NCBI GenBank assembly: GCA_039586575.1
Contig: JBDHKD010000007.1
Location: forward strand, 62,001-126,000
Reading direction: 5' to 3'
From: G020344215 sp039586575
Lineage (GTDB): Bacteria; Gemmatimonadota; Gemmatimonadetes; Palauibacterales; KS3-K002
DNA: 64,000 bases
The position numbers and the translations under genes are program-made. Below, piece after piece: positions 28,785-39,302 of this stretch. Positions within the stretch are counted from its first letter, which is position 1. Each line of letters begins with the position of its first letter. The notes under the pieces were generated by a model. The model was not told the origin of the DNA. It saw nothing but the letters and a program-made list of their open reading frames with translations, and did no database searches.

Positions 28785-29818
28785 CTCATCGAGTCCGACA
28801 GATCGCCGGGGTCGTGTATCCCACGCTCCGTTAGGATCCCGCTGATCAACGCCGCCGGTGTAACGTCGAACGCCGGGCTGTAAACCGCAACATCGTCGGG
28901 GGCTGTCTGACGACCGAAGCCGTGCCGCAGCTCGTCCGCCCCACGCTCCTCGATCGGTATCGCGTCGCCCGACGCGAGGTCGAAGTCGAACGACGACGAC
29001 GGCGCCGCCACGTAGAAGGGGATCCCGTGATGCCGCGCCGCAACCGCCAGCCCGTAGGTCCCGATCTTGTTCGCCACGTCCCCATTCGCGACGATCCGGT
29101 CGGCACCCACCATGACCAGGTCGACGCCCAGGTTCTTCATCGCGGCCGCCGCCATGTTGTCGGTGAGCACCGTCACGTCGATGCCGGCGCGGCTCAGCTC
29201 CCAGGCGGTCAACCGGCTCCCCTGGAGCAGCGGGCGCGTCTCCGTCGCTAGGACTCGGACCCGTAGCCCGCGCTCGGCGGCCAGGTAGACGGGCGCCAGC
29301 GCCGTGCCGATCCCGCCCGTCGCCAGGGCACCCGCGTTGCAGTGGGTCAGCACGGTCGACCCGTCCTGGAGCAGCGTCAGGCCGTGCTCGCCGATGCGGC
29401 GGCACATGTCGCGGTCCTCATCGAGGATGGCCTGCGCCTCGCGGCGCATCGCCTCCCAGCGCTCGCTCGGGCTGGCGTTTGCCAGCCGCTCGGCGACCGC
29501 GACGACCCGGTCGACCGCCCAGGCGAGGTTCGCCCCGGTGGGCCTGGCATCGCGGATCCGTGCCGCCGCTGCAGCGACACGCGCCCGGAAGTCGGCCTCC
29601 GATTCGTCCACGTGCGACTTGAGCGACGCGACCAGGCCCATGGCGCCGGCGATGCCGATGGCCGGTGCGCCGCGCACGCGCAGGCTCTGGATCGCCTCGA
29701 CGACGTCATCGACGTCGTGGAGATCGATCTCCCTGTACTCGGTCGGTAGAAGGGTTTGATCGATGATGCGCACGGCATCATCGTGCCAGCGGACTGCGCG
29801 CGGAATGTCGATCGACAC
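28781..29818 (-). CDS. mtnA: Methylthioribose-1-phosphate isomerase
   Basis: From the GTG at 29818 the protein has 345 residues; the open frame extends upstream but that part lacks similarity and shadows maf. MtnA converts 5-methylthioribose 1-phosphate to methylthioribulose 1-phosphate in methionine salvage. Visible motifs are LRVRGAPAIGIAGAMGLV, THCNAGALATGGIGTAL (catalytic Cys), and MVGADRIVANGDVANKIGTY (catalytic Asp). No other methionine-salvage gene is nearby. The upstream maf gene is 27 bases away. Confidence 0.94.
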   Translation of the reverse strand: MSIDIPRAVRWHDDAVRIIDQTLLPTEYREIDLHDVDDVVEAIQSLRVRGAPAIGIAGAMGLVASLKSHVDESEADFRARVAAAAARIRDARPTGANLAWAVDRVVAVAERLANASPSERWEAMRREAQAILDEDRDMCRRIGEHGLTLLQDGSTVLTHCNAGALATGGIGTALAPVYLAAERGLRVRVLATETRPLLQGSRLTAWELSRAGIDVTVLTDNMAAAAMKNLGVDLVMVGADRIVANGDVANKIGTYGLAVAARHHGIPFYVAAPSSSFDFDLASGDAIPIEERGADELRHGFGRQTAPDDVAVYSPAFDVTPAALISGILTERGIHDPGDLSDSMR

Positions 29819-29844
29819 TGTCGGCGTCTGGGGGGCTGAGACGG

Positions 29845-30465
29845 TCAGTCGAGCTCGACCAGTCGGCCGAACGCGTATCGCCAGCCGCAGCGGCGAAACA
29901 ATTCGAGTAGTCTCTGAATCGGCAGGCCCATCACGTTGAAGTAGTCGCCCTCGATGCGCTCGACGATCGCCGCACCGAAACCCTGGATGCCGTAGGCGCC
30001 TGCCTTGTCCATGGGCTCTTCGGTCGCAACGTATTCCTGGCATTCACGGGGGTCAAGCGAACGGAACCAGACTCGCGTCGTTTCGACCGCACTCTCTACG
30101 CGCTCCGGCGCCGCGACCGCCACCCCCGTGTAGACCACGTGCTCGTCACCCTCCAGCCGGCAGACCATCTGGACCGCCTCCTCGCGGGTGCCCGGCTTGC
30201 CCAGGATCTCGCCGCGATGGACGACCAGCGTGTCGCAGCCGATGGCCAGCGCGCCATCCGTCCGCGCCGCTTCCGCCTTCGCCCGGGCCAGCCGCTGAGC
30301 GGCCTCGGCGGGCCCCTCGCCCGGTCGCAGCGACTCGTCGACTTCGGGCACCTGGGCGGTGTATTCCAGCCCGAGCCGCGCCAGCAGCTCGGCACGGCGC
30401 GGCGACCGCGAGGCGAGTATCAATCTTGGAGCATCCACGGCGGATAAGCTGGGCGCGGCCGCCAC
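29845..30465 (-). CDS. maf: Maf-family nucleoside triphosphate pyrophosphatase
   Basis: The protein has 206 residues from a GTG start. Maf proteins hydrolyse non-canonical or modified NTPs (dTTP/UTP or m7GTP) to the monophosphate. LILASRSPRRAELLARLGL is the N-terminal signature (S-x-x-x-R-R), AIGCDTLVVHRGEILGKP the second, and EPMDKAGAYGIQGFGA the third. The C-terminal FNVMGLPIQRLLELF is typical. Which subgroup it belongs to cannot be decided from sequence reading. It diverges from the GNAT gene at 30578. Confidence 0.93.
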   Translation of the reverse strand: MAAAPSLSAVDAPRLILASRSPRRAELLARLGLEYTAQVPEVDESLRPGEGPAEAAQRLARAKAEAARTDGALAIGCDTLVVHRGEILGKPGTREEAVQMVCRLEGDEHVVYTGVAVAAPERVESAVETTRVWFRSLDPRECQEYVATEEPMDKAGAYGIQGFGAAIVERIEGDYFNVMGLPIQRLLELFRRCGWRYAFGRLVELD

Positions 30466-30577
30466 CCTTGCACAAGCCCGACCGGTTGGGTACCCGGAAT
30501 GTCCTGTCGGCGTACCTTCTTGCGCAGGAGTCGATGAACGTCACGACGAGGCGCCAACGCGACCGAGGCACGGAGAC

Positions 30578-31405
30578 ATGCGGATGATCGGGCACGGCGA
30601 AACCAGGTTGACCAAGCGGCTGGAGGGCGCCGAGATCGCCGCCTGGGGCGACTTCTACCGGGCGGCGGCGCCGGCCTCTGCCGCCGCCTGTGGACTCGGC
30701 ATGTACGAGAACCACGGGACTCTGGCCGTCCGTGCCGCGGCCGCCGACGTGCTGGGACTCAACCGTGTCCTCGGGCTGGGCGTCGAGCGGCCCGCCAGCG
30801 ATGCCGATATCGCAGACTTGGTCGACTCTTTCACGGGCGCGAAGGTCCCGCGCTTCTTCGTCCAGCCGAGCCCGCTGGCGTCCGCCACCCTGGGCGTGCA
30901 GCTCGAGGCGCGCGGGTTCCGGCACTACAACAACTGGGTGAAGCTCTACCGAGACACCACGCCGCCGCCGCCGGTCTCGACCGATCTGGCGATCCGGCTG
31001 ATCGATGCGGACCGGGCGGCCGACTTCGGGCGCATCGTGGCGACTTGCTTCGATTGGCCGGCACCGGCGGCCGGCTGGGTGGCGGACCTGGTGGGGCGCG
31101 ACGGCTGGCGGTGCTACATAGCGTTCGACGGCGACACGCCGGCGGCCACCGGCGCGCTGCACGTTCAGGACGGGGTGGGCTGGATCGATTTCGCGACCAC
31201 GCTGCCCGAGTACCGGGGCCGCGGGGCGCAGAGCGCGATTCTGGCGCGGCGGATCGGCGACGCCGCCGAGCTCGGTTGCGAGTTACTGGTCGTCGAGACG
31301 GCGGAGGACAGGCCCGAGAAGCCGGCGCCGTCCTTCCGCAACCAGCTGCGGTTCAGCTTTCAGGTCGCCTACGTACGGCCCAACTACATCTACACGAGCG
31401 AGTGA
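30578..31405 (+). CDS. GNAT-family N-acetyltransferase
   Basis: The protein has 275 residues from the ATG at 30578, or 273 from the ATG at 30584, which has a better-spaced GGAG. Two GNAT-like halves can be read: the first (residues 1-120) is degenerate, with NRVLGLGVERPASDADIADLVD; the second has FATTLPEYRGRGAQSAILARRI, the acetyl-CoA-binding RGxGA loop, and ELLVVETAEDRPEKPAPSFRNQLRFSF. The substrate is unknown. It is divergent from maf and converges on the secreted unknown with a 14-base gap. Confidence 0.82.
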   Translation: MRMIGHGETRLTKRLEGAEIAAWGDFYRAAAPASAAACGLGMYENHGTLAVRAAAADVLGLNRVLGLGVERPASDADIADLVDSFTGAKVPRFFVQPSPLASATLGVQLEARGFRHYNNWVKLYRDTTPPPPVSTDLAIRLIDADRAADFGRIVATCFDWPAPAAGWVADLVGRDGWRCYIAFDGDTPAATGALHVQDGVGWIDFATTLPEYRGRGAQSAILARRIGDAAELGCELLVVETAEDRPEKPAPSFRNQLRFSFQVAYVRPNYIYTSE

Positions 31406-31419
31406 CGGTAGCGCGTCGC

Positions 31420-32661
31420 TCAGAACTTGCGGATGAGGACGTCGTCACACGGCACGCGTGCCAGCTCGAGGCCCCCGAGTACGTGACCGACGGCGGCGAC
31501 GTAGCGGTCCGATCGCTCCTCGATGTCGTCGTATAGGGTGAGCGACCGGTTGCTGAAGAAGTACTCTTCCGAGTAAACGTTGAGCTCGGCCACACGTAAC
31601 GGCCCGCCGGGCTCCTGCGCCAGCACCATCTGCCCGGCGGCGCGCAGCGGCTCGCCGTGTGACAGGAGCGCTGCCGTGATCGCCGCGCCGCTCAAGTCGA
31701 ACCCTTGCATCGACGTGCGCGCCACGCGGATCACCCCGTAGCGGTCGGCCACGTAGATGTAGCGGCCCGGGCGCAGCCGCGAGAGCGTTTGCGGCGTGAG
31801 CACCGGGTAACCGAGCCAACGGCCGCCCGAAGTCTCGTAGTCGCGATAGCGCTGCTGGAGGACCGCGGTGCCGTCTTTGTTCACGAACAGTACCGAGTCC
31901 GCCCCCGCCTCGAGCTGCGCGATGAGCGACGGCGCTGGTACGAAGCCGTAGACATCGCGCACCGCATCCGCCAGGCTGAAGCTGCGATTCTCGTCCAGCA
32001 ACCGCTGGAAACCCTGCCGATCACGGATTACCGGCTCCGGTGGCAAGGCGTAGAGCTCGTAGGAGGGATCGAGGCCGAACTCTATCGCGCGCGGCGGCCC
32101 CGCGCCGGCGCGGCCGCTGTCGACCGCGGCCAGGTACCGGGCCACGGCACTGCTGTAACGGGCCACCGGGCCGGTCACCTCCTCGGTGATCCCGGCGACC
32201 TGGGCGCGCTGCGCCCATATCAGCCAGCGGTGCTCCTGCACAGTGAACACCTGTACCATCACGTTCTCGCCGACGACGGTCCCTTCCAGAAAGCGGCCCG
32301 GGTAGCCCGGCGGCAGCGCGTGCGGGAGTGTGTCCGCCGGCTGAATCTCCTCCAGTGCCACGCCACCGGTCGGCACCCAAAGTCGGCGCGTTACCGCGCG
32401 CGACGCGGCGGGGCCGGCAGCGATGATCCGAAAGGTCGTGCGGACGAGATCGGTGGTGTCCGGCAGGTCGGCCGACAGATCGAGGGGACCGAGGACCCAA
32501 TAGCCGGAGTCGGTGGGCAGGTGACGGTTGAGCGCCGCCACGGCCGCCTGCTGCCAACTGGACGGACCTTCGTAGGCGACGGCGTTGGGGTCCCAGGCAA
32601 CCTGAGCGTGAGCGCTGGAGCCGGCGAGTAGCAGGGCGAGCAGCGATAGCGATCTCAGCAC
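31420..32661 (-). CDS. Secreted protein of unknown function
   Basis: The protein has 413 residues from a GTG start with GAAAGGGAC upstream, which is formed from the end of dtd. LSLLALLLAGSSAHAQ is a signal peptide. The mature part has no recognised domain; it contains many beta-type stretches such as TFRIIAAGPAASRAVTRRLW and VMVQVFTVQEHRWLIWAQ. A late pair of segments, RPGRYIYVADRYGVIRVART and RAAGQMVLAQEPGGP, may be repeats of a beta fold. It is the gene right after dtd (4-base gap). Confidence 0.7.
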   Translation of the reverse strand: MLRSLSLLALLLAGSSAHAQVAWDPNAVAYEGPSSWQQAAVAALNRHLPTDSGYWVLGPLDLSADLPDTTDLVRTTFRIIAAGPAASRAVTRRLWVPTGGVALEEIQPADTLPHALPPGYPGRFLEGTVVGENVMVQVFTVQEHRWLIWAQRAQVAGITEEVTGPVARYSSAVARYLAAVDSGRAGAGPPRAIEFGLDPSYELYALPPEPVIRDRQGFQRLLDENRSFSLADAVRDVYGFVPAPSLIAQLEAGADSVLFVNKDGTAVLQQRYRDYETSGGRWLGYPVLTPQTLSRLRPGRYIYVADRYGVIRVARTSMQGFDLSGAAITAALLSHGEPLRAAGQMVLAQEPGGPLRVAELNVYSEEYFFSNRSLTLYDDIEERSDRYVAAVGHVLGGLELARVPCDDVLIRKF

Positions 32662-32665
32662 CGGT

Positions 32666-33106
32666 CTAGTCCCTTTCGATGATCAGTGTCACGGGGCCGT
32701 CGTTCACAAACTCGACCTCCATCATGGCACCGAAGGAGCCGCTGGCGACCGGGATCGCTCCCTGGCGCAGCAGGTCGACGAAGTCGTCGTACAAACGCTC
32801 CGCTTGCGCCGGCTCGGCGGCGTCCACGAAGGACGGGCGCCGCCCCTTACGGACATCGCCGTACAGGGTGAACTGCGAGACGACGAGTATCTCACCGCCG
32901 ACCTCATCGATCGGCAGGTTCATCTTCCCCGCGCTGTCGGGGAACAGGCGCAGCCCGCGCACTTTGTCCGCCATCCAGCGGAGCTGCTCCTCGCCGTCAC
33001 CCTGGGTGAAGCCGACCAGCAGCAGATAGCCGCGCCCGACGGAGCCGACGACCTCCCCGCCGATGCGGACTTCAGCTTTGGAAACGCGCTGCAGTACGAC
33101 ACGCAT
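32666..33106 (-). CDS. dtd: D-aminoacyl-tRNA deacylase
   Basis: From the ATG at 33106 the protein has 146 residues, the normal DTD size. The enzyme hydrolyses D-aminoacyl-tRNAs as a chirality check. MRVVLQRVSKAEVRIGG is the family start; GYLLLVGFTQGD, VSQFTLYGD (active-site SQFT) and the C-terminal loop GAMMEVEFVNDGPVTL (normally G-x-M-x-V-x-x-x-N-D-G-P-V-T) are clear. The longer open frame upstream is not supported. There is no visible Shine-Dalgarno. The secreted unknown follows in tandem. Confidence 0.95.
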   Translation of the reverse strand: MRVVLQRVSKAEVRIGGEVVGSVGRGYLLLVGFTQGDGEEQLRWMADKVRGLRLFPDSAGKMNLPIDEVGGEILVVSQFTLYGDVRKGRRPSFVDAAEPAQAERLYDDFVDLLRQGAIPVASGSFGAMMEVEFVNDGPVTLIIERD

Positions 33107-33180
33107 GGGGGAGGAAAGTGGGCGGGTTCCGGGGCTTTGCGCAACTGCCGTGGCCGTTCTGGCCCGGTTGGCCAAGACCG

Positions 33181-33297
33181 GTAGATCAGTAGGTCAGTAG
33201 TTCGGTGGGTCAGTGACTACAATCCCACACGGGTCTACTGATCTACTGATCTACTGACCTACTGATCTACTGACCTACTGACCTACTGACCCACTAG
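33181..33297. repeat. 8-bp tandem repeat forming an inverted repeat between glmS and dtd
   Basis: The left arm is GTAGATCAGTAGGTCAGTAG (33181-33200) with related GGTGGGTCAGTGAC after it. The right arm from 33234 is a run of 8-base units CTACTGAT/CTACTGAC, seven in a row, then CCACTAG. The arms are complementary, so the transcript could fold into a long hairpin. It lies downstream of glmS (minus) and upstream of dtd (minus), where a terminator would be expected, but there is no T run. Confidence 0.85.
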
Positions 33298-33300
33298 CCC

Positions 33301-35130
<1,830 letters not shown>

Positions 35131-35150
35131 TTAGCCGTCCGCGTTTCTCT

Positions 35151-36539
35151 CTAATCGCCGGCGCACGCCACGATGGCCCCGGCCTCGTCCACCAAATCCC
35201 GAAGTTCCGCCGCTCGTTCGCTGGGACCCTCTGCGATGACTCGCAAGATTGGTTCCGTCCCGGAAGCCCGGCAATGGAGCCACATTCGGCGATCGCGCCA
35301 GCGCAGGTGGATCCCGTCCCGGCGGTCGATCTCCGCGCCGGGGAAAGCCCCGGCGATGGCGCCGGTCACCTCATCCAGGGGCGCTTTTCCCCGCGGAAAG
35401 CGGTTCTTGACGATCGTAAACTGTGGATACCCCGCAACAACCTCCAGGAGCCCACTCCCTCCCTCCGCCAGGAGCTGTAGGATCATAGCCACTGCCAGCG
35501 GCGCGTCACGGGTGAGGTGCAGCGCCGGCAGGATCACCCCGCCGTTCCCTTCACCGCCGACCACGGCGCTGACCTCCCGCATCGCCAGCGCCACGTTGGC
35601 CTCGCCGACCGGCGCCTGGTGGTACGGCGCCCCGGCCTCGGCACACACCGTTTCGACGATCTGACTGGTCGATAGGTTGGCGACCACCGGGCCCGGCCGG
35701 CGCGACAGCACGAGGCGCGCCGCCAGCGCCAGCGTGTAGTCCTCGCCGATCGCGCGGCCCCTCTCGTCGACCAGCGCCAGCCGGTCCACGTCGGGATCGA
35801 CCGCCATCCCGAGGTCGGCGCTTTCCCGCGGGACCCGCCCGCACAACTCCACCATGTTGGCGGGGACGGGCTCCGGCTCCCGGGAGAACAGGCCGTCGGG
35901 CTCCAGCTCGATGCCCACGACCTCCACACCGAGCCGCTCGAGCAGCGTCGGCAGGATGACGCCGCCGGCGCCACGGGCACAGTCGAGGACGACCTTGAAG
36001 CGGCGGGCCGCGATACGTTCGACGTCGATCAGGTCGAGACCCAGGACCGCCTCGATGTGCCGCTCGACGGCGCCGGGCACTTCGTCCGCCGCGCCCAGTT
36101 CGCTCTCCTCGTAGGCCGGCGGCCGCTCGGCCGGGAGCCCGGCCAGGAACGCCGCACCCTGATCCGGCGTCAGGAAGGCGCCCTCCGGGCCCGCCAGCTT
36201 CAGCGCGTTCCACTCCTTAGGGTTATGGCTCGCCGTCACTACAATCCCGCCGGCGAGTCCGCTCCTCTCGATCTCCAACAGCGCCGTCGGCGTCGGAACC
36301 AGGCCCAGGTCGCTGACCCGGCAGCCGGCCGACCGGAGGCCTGCCGTCGCCGCCCGCACGTAGCCCGGGCCACTGGGCCGCGAGTCGCGGGCGATGACCA
36401 GGTGCTCGCCCCACCCCTGCTGGCGGACGTACGTCCCAAACGCGGCCGCGAACTGCGCGACCACCTCCGGGTCCAGATCGATGCCCACCCGGCCGCGGAT
36501 CCCCGATACGCTGACGATCAGACCTGCCGGCAAATCCAT
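35151..36539 (-). CDS. glmM: Phosphoglucosamine mutase (phosphohexomutase family)
   Basis: The protein has 462 residues. The catalytic Ser loop is TASHNP at 102-107, with phospho-Ser at 104. The metal loop is DPDVDRLAL, the sugar-binding loop GEGNGGVILP, and the C-terminal phosphate-binding loop RASGTEPILRVIAEG. Adjacent glmS supports the glucosamine 6-phosphate to glucosamine 1-phosphate step; a phosphomannomutase/phosphoglucomutase role is the alternative. The start has AGGGAATCCGTC before ATG, a good site. Confidence 0.9.
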   Translation of the reverse strand: MDLPAGLIVSVSGIRGRVGIDLDPEVVAQFAAAFGTYVRQQGWGEHLVIARDSRPSGPGYVRAATAGLRSAGCRVSDLGLVPTPTALLEIERSGLAGGIVVTASHNPKEWNALKLAGPEGAFLTPDQGAAFLAGLPAERPPAYEESELGAADEVPGAVERHIEAVLGLDLIDVERIAARRFKVVLDCARGAGGVILPTLLERLGVEVVGIELEPDGLFSREPEPVPANMVELCGRVPRESADLGMAVDPDVDRLALVDERGRAIGEDYTLALAARLVLSRRPGPVVANLSTSQIVETVCAEAGAPYHQAPVGEANVALAMREVSAVVGGEGNGGVILPALHLTRDAPLAVAMILQLLAEGGSGLLEVVAGYPQFTIVKNRFPRGKAPLDEVTGAIAGAFPGAEIDRRDGIHLRWRDRRMWLHCRASGTEPILRVIAEGPSERAAELRDLVDEAGAIVACAGD

Positions 36540-36629
36540 GACGGATTCCCTCCCATGAGCCGCCGACTAAATAAACCCACGGCGGCCGCCGCTCAATAGG
36601 CCGGCCTCGCTGGACGGGGCCACCGCCGC

Positions 36630-36649
36630 GGAGTAGACTTCTCTACTCC
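36630..36649 (+). promoter_or_regulatory. Perfect 7-bp hairpin in the leader of the Cys/Met enzyme gene
   Basis: GGAGTAG-acttct-CTACTCC lies about 50 bases before the GTG at 36702. It could be an RNA structure in the 5' leader or an operator palindrome. No T run follows, so it is not an intrinsic terminator. I do not recognise a riboswitch class in it. Confidence 0.45.
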
Positions 36650-36701
36650 TCAGCCCAATCACGGTGAAGCGAACACGATAACTGCTAGCGACGGAGTATC
36701 C

Positions 36702-37853
36702 GTGCCTGACAACGAACTGCGCTTCGGCACCCGCGCCATCCACGCCGGCCAGCAGCCGGACCCGACGACCGGCGCCATCATGACGCCCATCTATCAGACC
36801 TCCACCTACGCCCAGGAAGGCATCGGGGTCCATAAGGGCTACGAGTACGCCCGGGTCTCCAACCCGACCCGCACGGCGCTGGAGGCCAACGTCGCCGCCC
36901 TGGAAGGGGCGGCGCACGGTGCCGCTTTCGCCTCCGGGGTCGCCGCCATCGAGGCGTTGGCCAAGCTGCGCTCCAGTGGCGAACATATCATCTGTGGCGC
37001 CAACGTGTACGGCGGCACCGACCGGCTGTTCCGCCAGGTGCTGGCGCGGCTGGGACTCGAGTTCTCGTTCGTCGACACGCGTGAGCCTGCGGCGATCGCG
37101 GAGGCCGTCCGCGACAACACGCGGATGATCCTCATCGAGACGCCGACCAACCCGCTCATGCATATCACCGACATCGCCGCGGCAGCCGAGATCGCTCACG
37201 AGCGCGGCGCCTGGTTGGTGGTCGACAACACTTTCGCCACCCCCTACTTCCAGCGCCCACTCGACCTCGGCGCCGATGCGGTCGTCCACTCGAGCACCAA
37301 GTACCTCAACGGACACAGCGACGTGGTGGGCGGTCTCGTGCTCACATCGAACGACAAGATCATCGAAGGGCTGCGCTTCATGCAGAAGTCGGCGGGCGCG
37401 GTGCCCGGGCCCATGGACTGCTGGCTGGTGCTGCGCGGCACCAAGACGCTGCACGTCCGCATGGACGTCCACGATCGCAACGGTCGCCGCATTGCCGAGT
37501 GGCTGGAGCAGGATAAGCGGGTCGAGAAGGTGCTTTTCGCCGGCCTGCCGTCGCACCCGCAGCACGACCTGGCGGTGCGCCAGATGAGCGGCTTCGGCGG
37601 GATGATCTCGTTGGAATTGGGGAGCAAGGAGCGCGCCGACAGGTTCTGTCGCGCCACACGCGTCTTCACGCTGGCCGAGAGCCTGGGCGGCGTCGAGAGC
37701 CTTATTTCCCATCCCGCCGCCATGACCCACGGTGCGGTACCGAAGGAGTTGCGCGAGCAGATGGGGATAACCGACGGCTTGGTGCGGCTCTCGGTGGGGA
37801 TCGAGGACGTCGAGGACTTGATAGAGGATCTGGATCGGGCGATACCGGGGTGA
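36702..37853 (+). CDS. Cys/Met metabolism PLP enzyme, cystathionine gamma-synthase/lyase type
   Basis: The protein has 383 residues from a GTG with ACGGAG upstream. The PLP Lys is Lys200 in HSSTKYLNGHSDVVGG. Other family motifs are TRAIHAGQQPDPTTGA, YQTSTYAQEG, YEYARVSNPTRTALE, and DNTFATPYFQRPLDLGAD. ESLGGVESLISHPAAMTHGAVP near the end is typical of cystathionine gamma-lyase and gamma-synthase, which cannot be told apart by reading. It makes or breaks cystathionine in the sulfur amino-acid pathway. A tandem repeat follows before purD. Confidence 0.92.
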   Translation: MPDNELRFGTRAIHAGQQPDPTTGAIMTPIYQTSTYAQEGIGVHKGYEYARVSNPTRTALEANVAALEGAAHGAAFASGVAAIEALAKLRSSGEHIICGANVYGGTDRLFRQVLARLGLEFSFVDTREPAAIAEAVRDNTRMILIETPTNPLMHITDIAAAAEIAHERGAWLVVDNTFATPYFQRPLDLGADAVVHSSTKYLNGHSDVVGGLVLTSNDKIIEGLRFMQKSAGAVPGPMDCWLVLRGTKTLHVRMDVHDRNGRRIAEWLEQDKRVEKVLFAGLPSHPQHDLAVRQMSGFGGMISLELGSKERADRFCRATRVFTLAESLGGVESLISHPAAMTHGAVPKELREQMGITDGLVRLSVGIEDVEDLIEDLDRAIPG

Positions 37854-37854
37854 G

Positions 37855-37968
37855 GCAGTAGGTCAGTAGGTCAGTAGGTCAGTAGGTCAGTAGGTCAGTA
37901 GGTCAGTAGGTCAGTCAGCTGACGCCACTGACACTACTGAGCCACTGATCCACCGACCTACTACAGGC
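37855..37968. repeat. 8-bp tandem repeat (GGTCAGTA) after the Cys/Met enzyme gene
   Basis: From 37861 six perfect GGTCAGTA units and a seventh, GGTCAGTC, follow in a row to 37916, after a partial unit. Further on, CCACTGATCCACCGACCTAC (37942-37961) is roughly complementary, so a long stem is possible. It stands between two plus-strand genes, directly after a stop codon. The unit is the complement of the CTACTGAC unit at 33234-33290. Confidence 0.9.
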
Positions 37969-38012
37969 AAGGGCAGCCAGAACACGCACCCTGCAAGAAC
38001 GGGGTTGAGTAG

Positions 38013-39302
38013 ATGAGAATCCTCGTCATCGGATCCGGCGGACGCGAGCACACGCTGATCTGGCAGCTCAAGCGCGAGCGTCCGGAGGCGCAGATCTACG
38101 CGGCGCCAGGCAACGGGGGCACGAAGGCGCTCGCCGAGTCGGTGCCGCTCAAGCCGGGCGAGATAGAGGAGCTGGCCGACTTCGCCGACTCGCGCGAGAT
38201 CGATCTCACCGTCGTCGGCCCCGAGGCGCCGCTGGTCGACGGCATCGTCGATGTCTTCGGCGAGCGCGGGCTCAAGATCTTCGGGCCGTCGAAGGCGGCT
38301 GCCAAGCTCGAGGGCTCAAAGGCGTTCGCCAAGGCGCTGATGGAGAAGGCGGGCGTTCCGACCGCCAAACACCGTACGCTGCTCGACTTCGAGGAGGCCG
38401 AGCGCTACATCCGCGAGCGCGGCGCCCCCATCGTCATCAAGGCCTCCGGCCTCGCCGCCGGCAAGGGCGCCATCGTCTGCCAGACGGTGGACGAAGCCGT
38501 GGCGGCCGCCCGCTCGATGATGGTCGACAAGAGCTTCGGCGATGCCGGGACGACGGTCGTGGTGGAGGACTGCCTCGTCGGCGAAGAGCTCTCGATCCTC
38601 TATCTCACCGACGGCGAGCACGCGCTCCCGCTCATCCCGTCCCAGGACCACAAGCCGATCGGCGAAGGCGACAGCGGGCCCAACACCGGCGGTATGGGCG
38701 CCTACGCGCCGGTCTCCATCGCCGACGACGCGCTGGTCGGCCGGGTCACCGACACGATCGTCATGCCGACGCTCGCACGGATGCGCGCCGAAGATAGAAC
38801 CTTCCGCGGCGTCCTCTACTGCGGCCTGATGATCGTCGACGGCGATCCCTACGTCATCGAGTTCAACTGCCGCTTCGGCGATCCCGAGATCCAGGCAATT
38901 CTGCCGCTCTTGGAGAGCTCGCTGCTCGACGCCTTCGAGAAAGTGGCGCGCGGCGAGTCGCTGGCGAACACCCATTTCCGGTTCAGCCGCCGGGCGGCGG
39001 TCTGCACCGTGCTCGCATCCAAGGGCTATCCCGGCAAGTACGAGAAAGGCAAGGTCATCACGATCCCCGAGTCGCTGAACGAGGACCCCGACCTGATCGT
39101 GCTCCACGCGGGCACGCGCCGCGACCCGGAAGGCAAGCTGGTGACCGACGGCGGCCGGGTGCTGAACGCGGTCGGGTTGGGCGACGGCGTAGGCGCCGCG
39201 GCCTCGAAGTCGAAGCAGGCGGCAACCGCCGTGAAGTTCAGCGGTAAGTACTTCCGCGGGGACATCGGTTACCGTGAGATCGAGCGGGAGAGCAAACGAT
39301 GA
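38013..39302 (+). CDS. purD: Phosphoribosylamine-glycine ligase
   Basis: The protein has 429 residues. PurD is an ATP-grasp ligase joining glycine to phosphoribosylamine in purine synthesis. MRILVIGSGGREHTLIWQLKRE is the N-domain signature. GPEAPLVDGIVD, IKASGLAAGKGAIV (ATP-grasp), SQDHKPIGEGDSGPNTGGMG, and FNCRFGDPEIQAILPLLES (metal-binding) follow; all are diagnostic. No other pur gene is nearby. The stop overlaps the DUF6064 start by 4 bases. Confidence 0.97.
   Translation: MRILVIGSGGREHTLIWQLKRERPEAQIYAAPGNGGTKALAESVPLKPGEIEELADFADSREIDLTVVGPEAPLVDGIVDVFGERGLKIFGPSKAAAKLEGSKAFAKALMEKAGVPTAKHRTLLDFEEAERYIRERGAPIVIKASGLAAGKGAIVCQTVDEAVAAARSMMVDKSFGDAGTTVVVEDCLVGEELSILYLTDGEHALPLIPSQDHKPIGEGDSGPNTGGMGAYAPVSIADDALVGRVTDTIVMPTLARMRAEDRTFRGVLYCGLMIVDGDPYVIEFNCRFGDPEIQAILPLLESSLLDAFEKVARGESLANTHFRFSRRAAVCTVLASKGYPGKYEKGKVITIPESLNEDPDLIVLHAGTRRDPEGKLVTDGGRVLNAVGLGDGVGAAASKSKQAATAVKFSGKYFRGDIGYREIERESKR

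Noticed and set aside
36567..37730. 387-codon minus-strand open frame
   Set aside because: It is opposite the PLP enzyme, which has the Lys200 motif and full-length homology.
37855..37968. CRISPR array
   Set aside because: The units are 8 bases and directly tandem, with no spacers and no cas gene.
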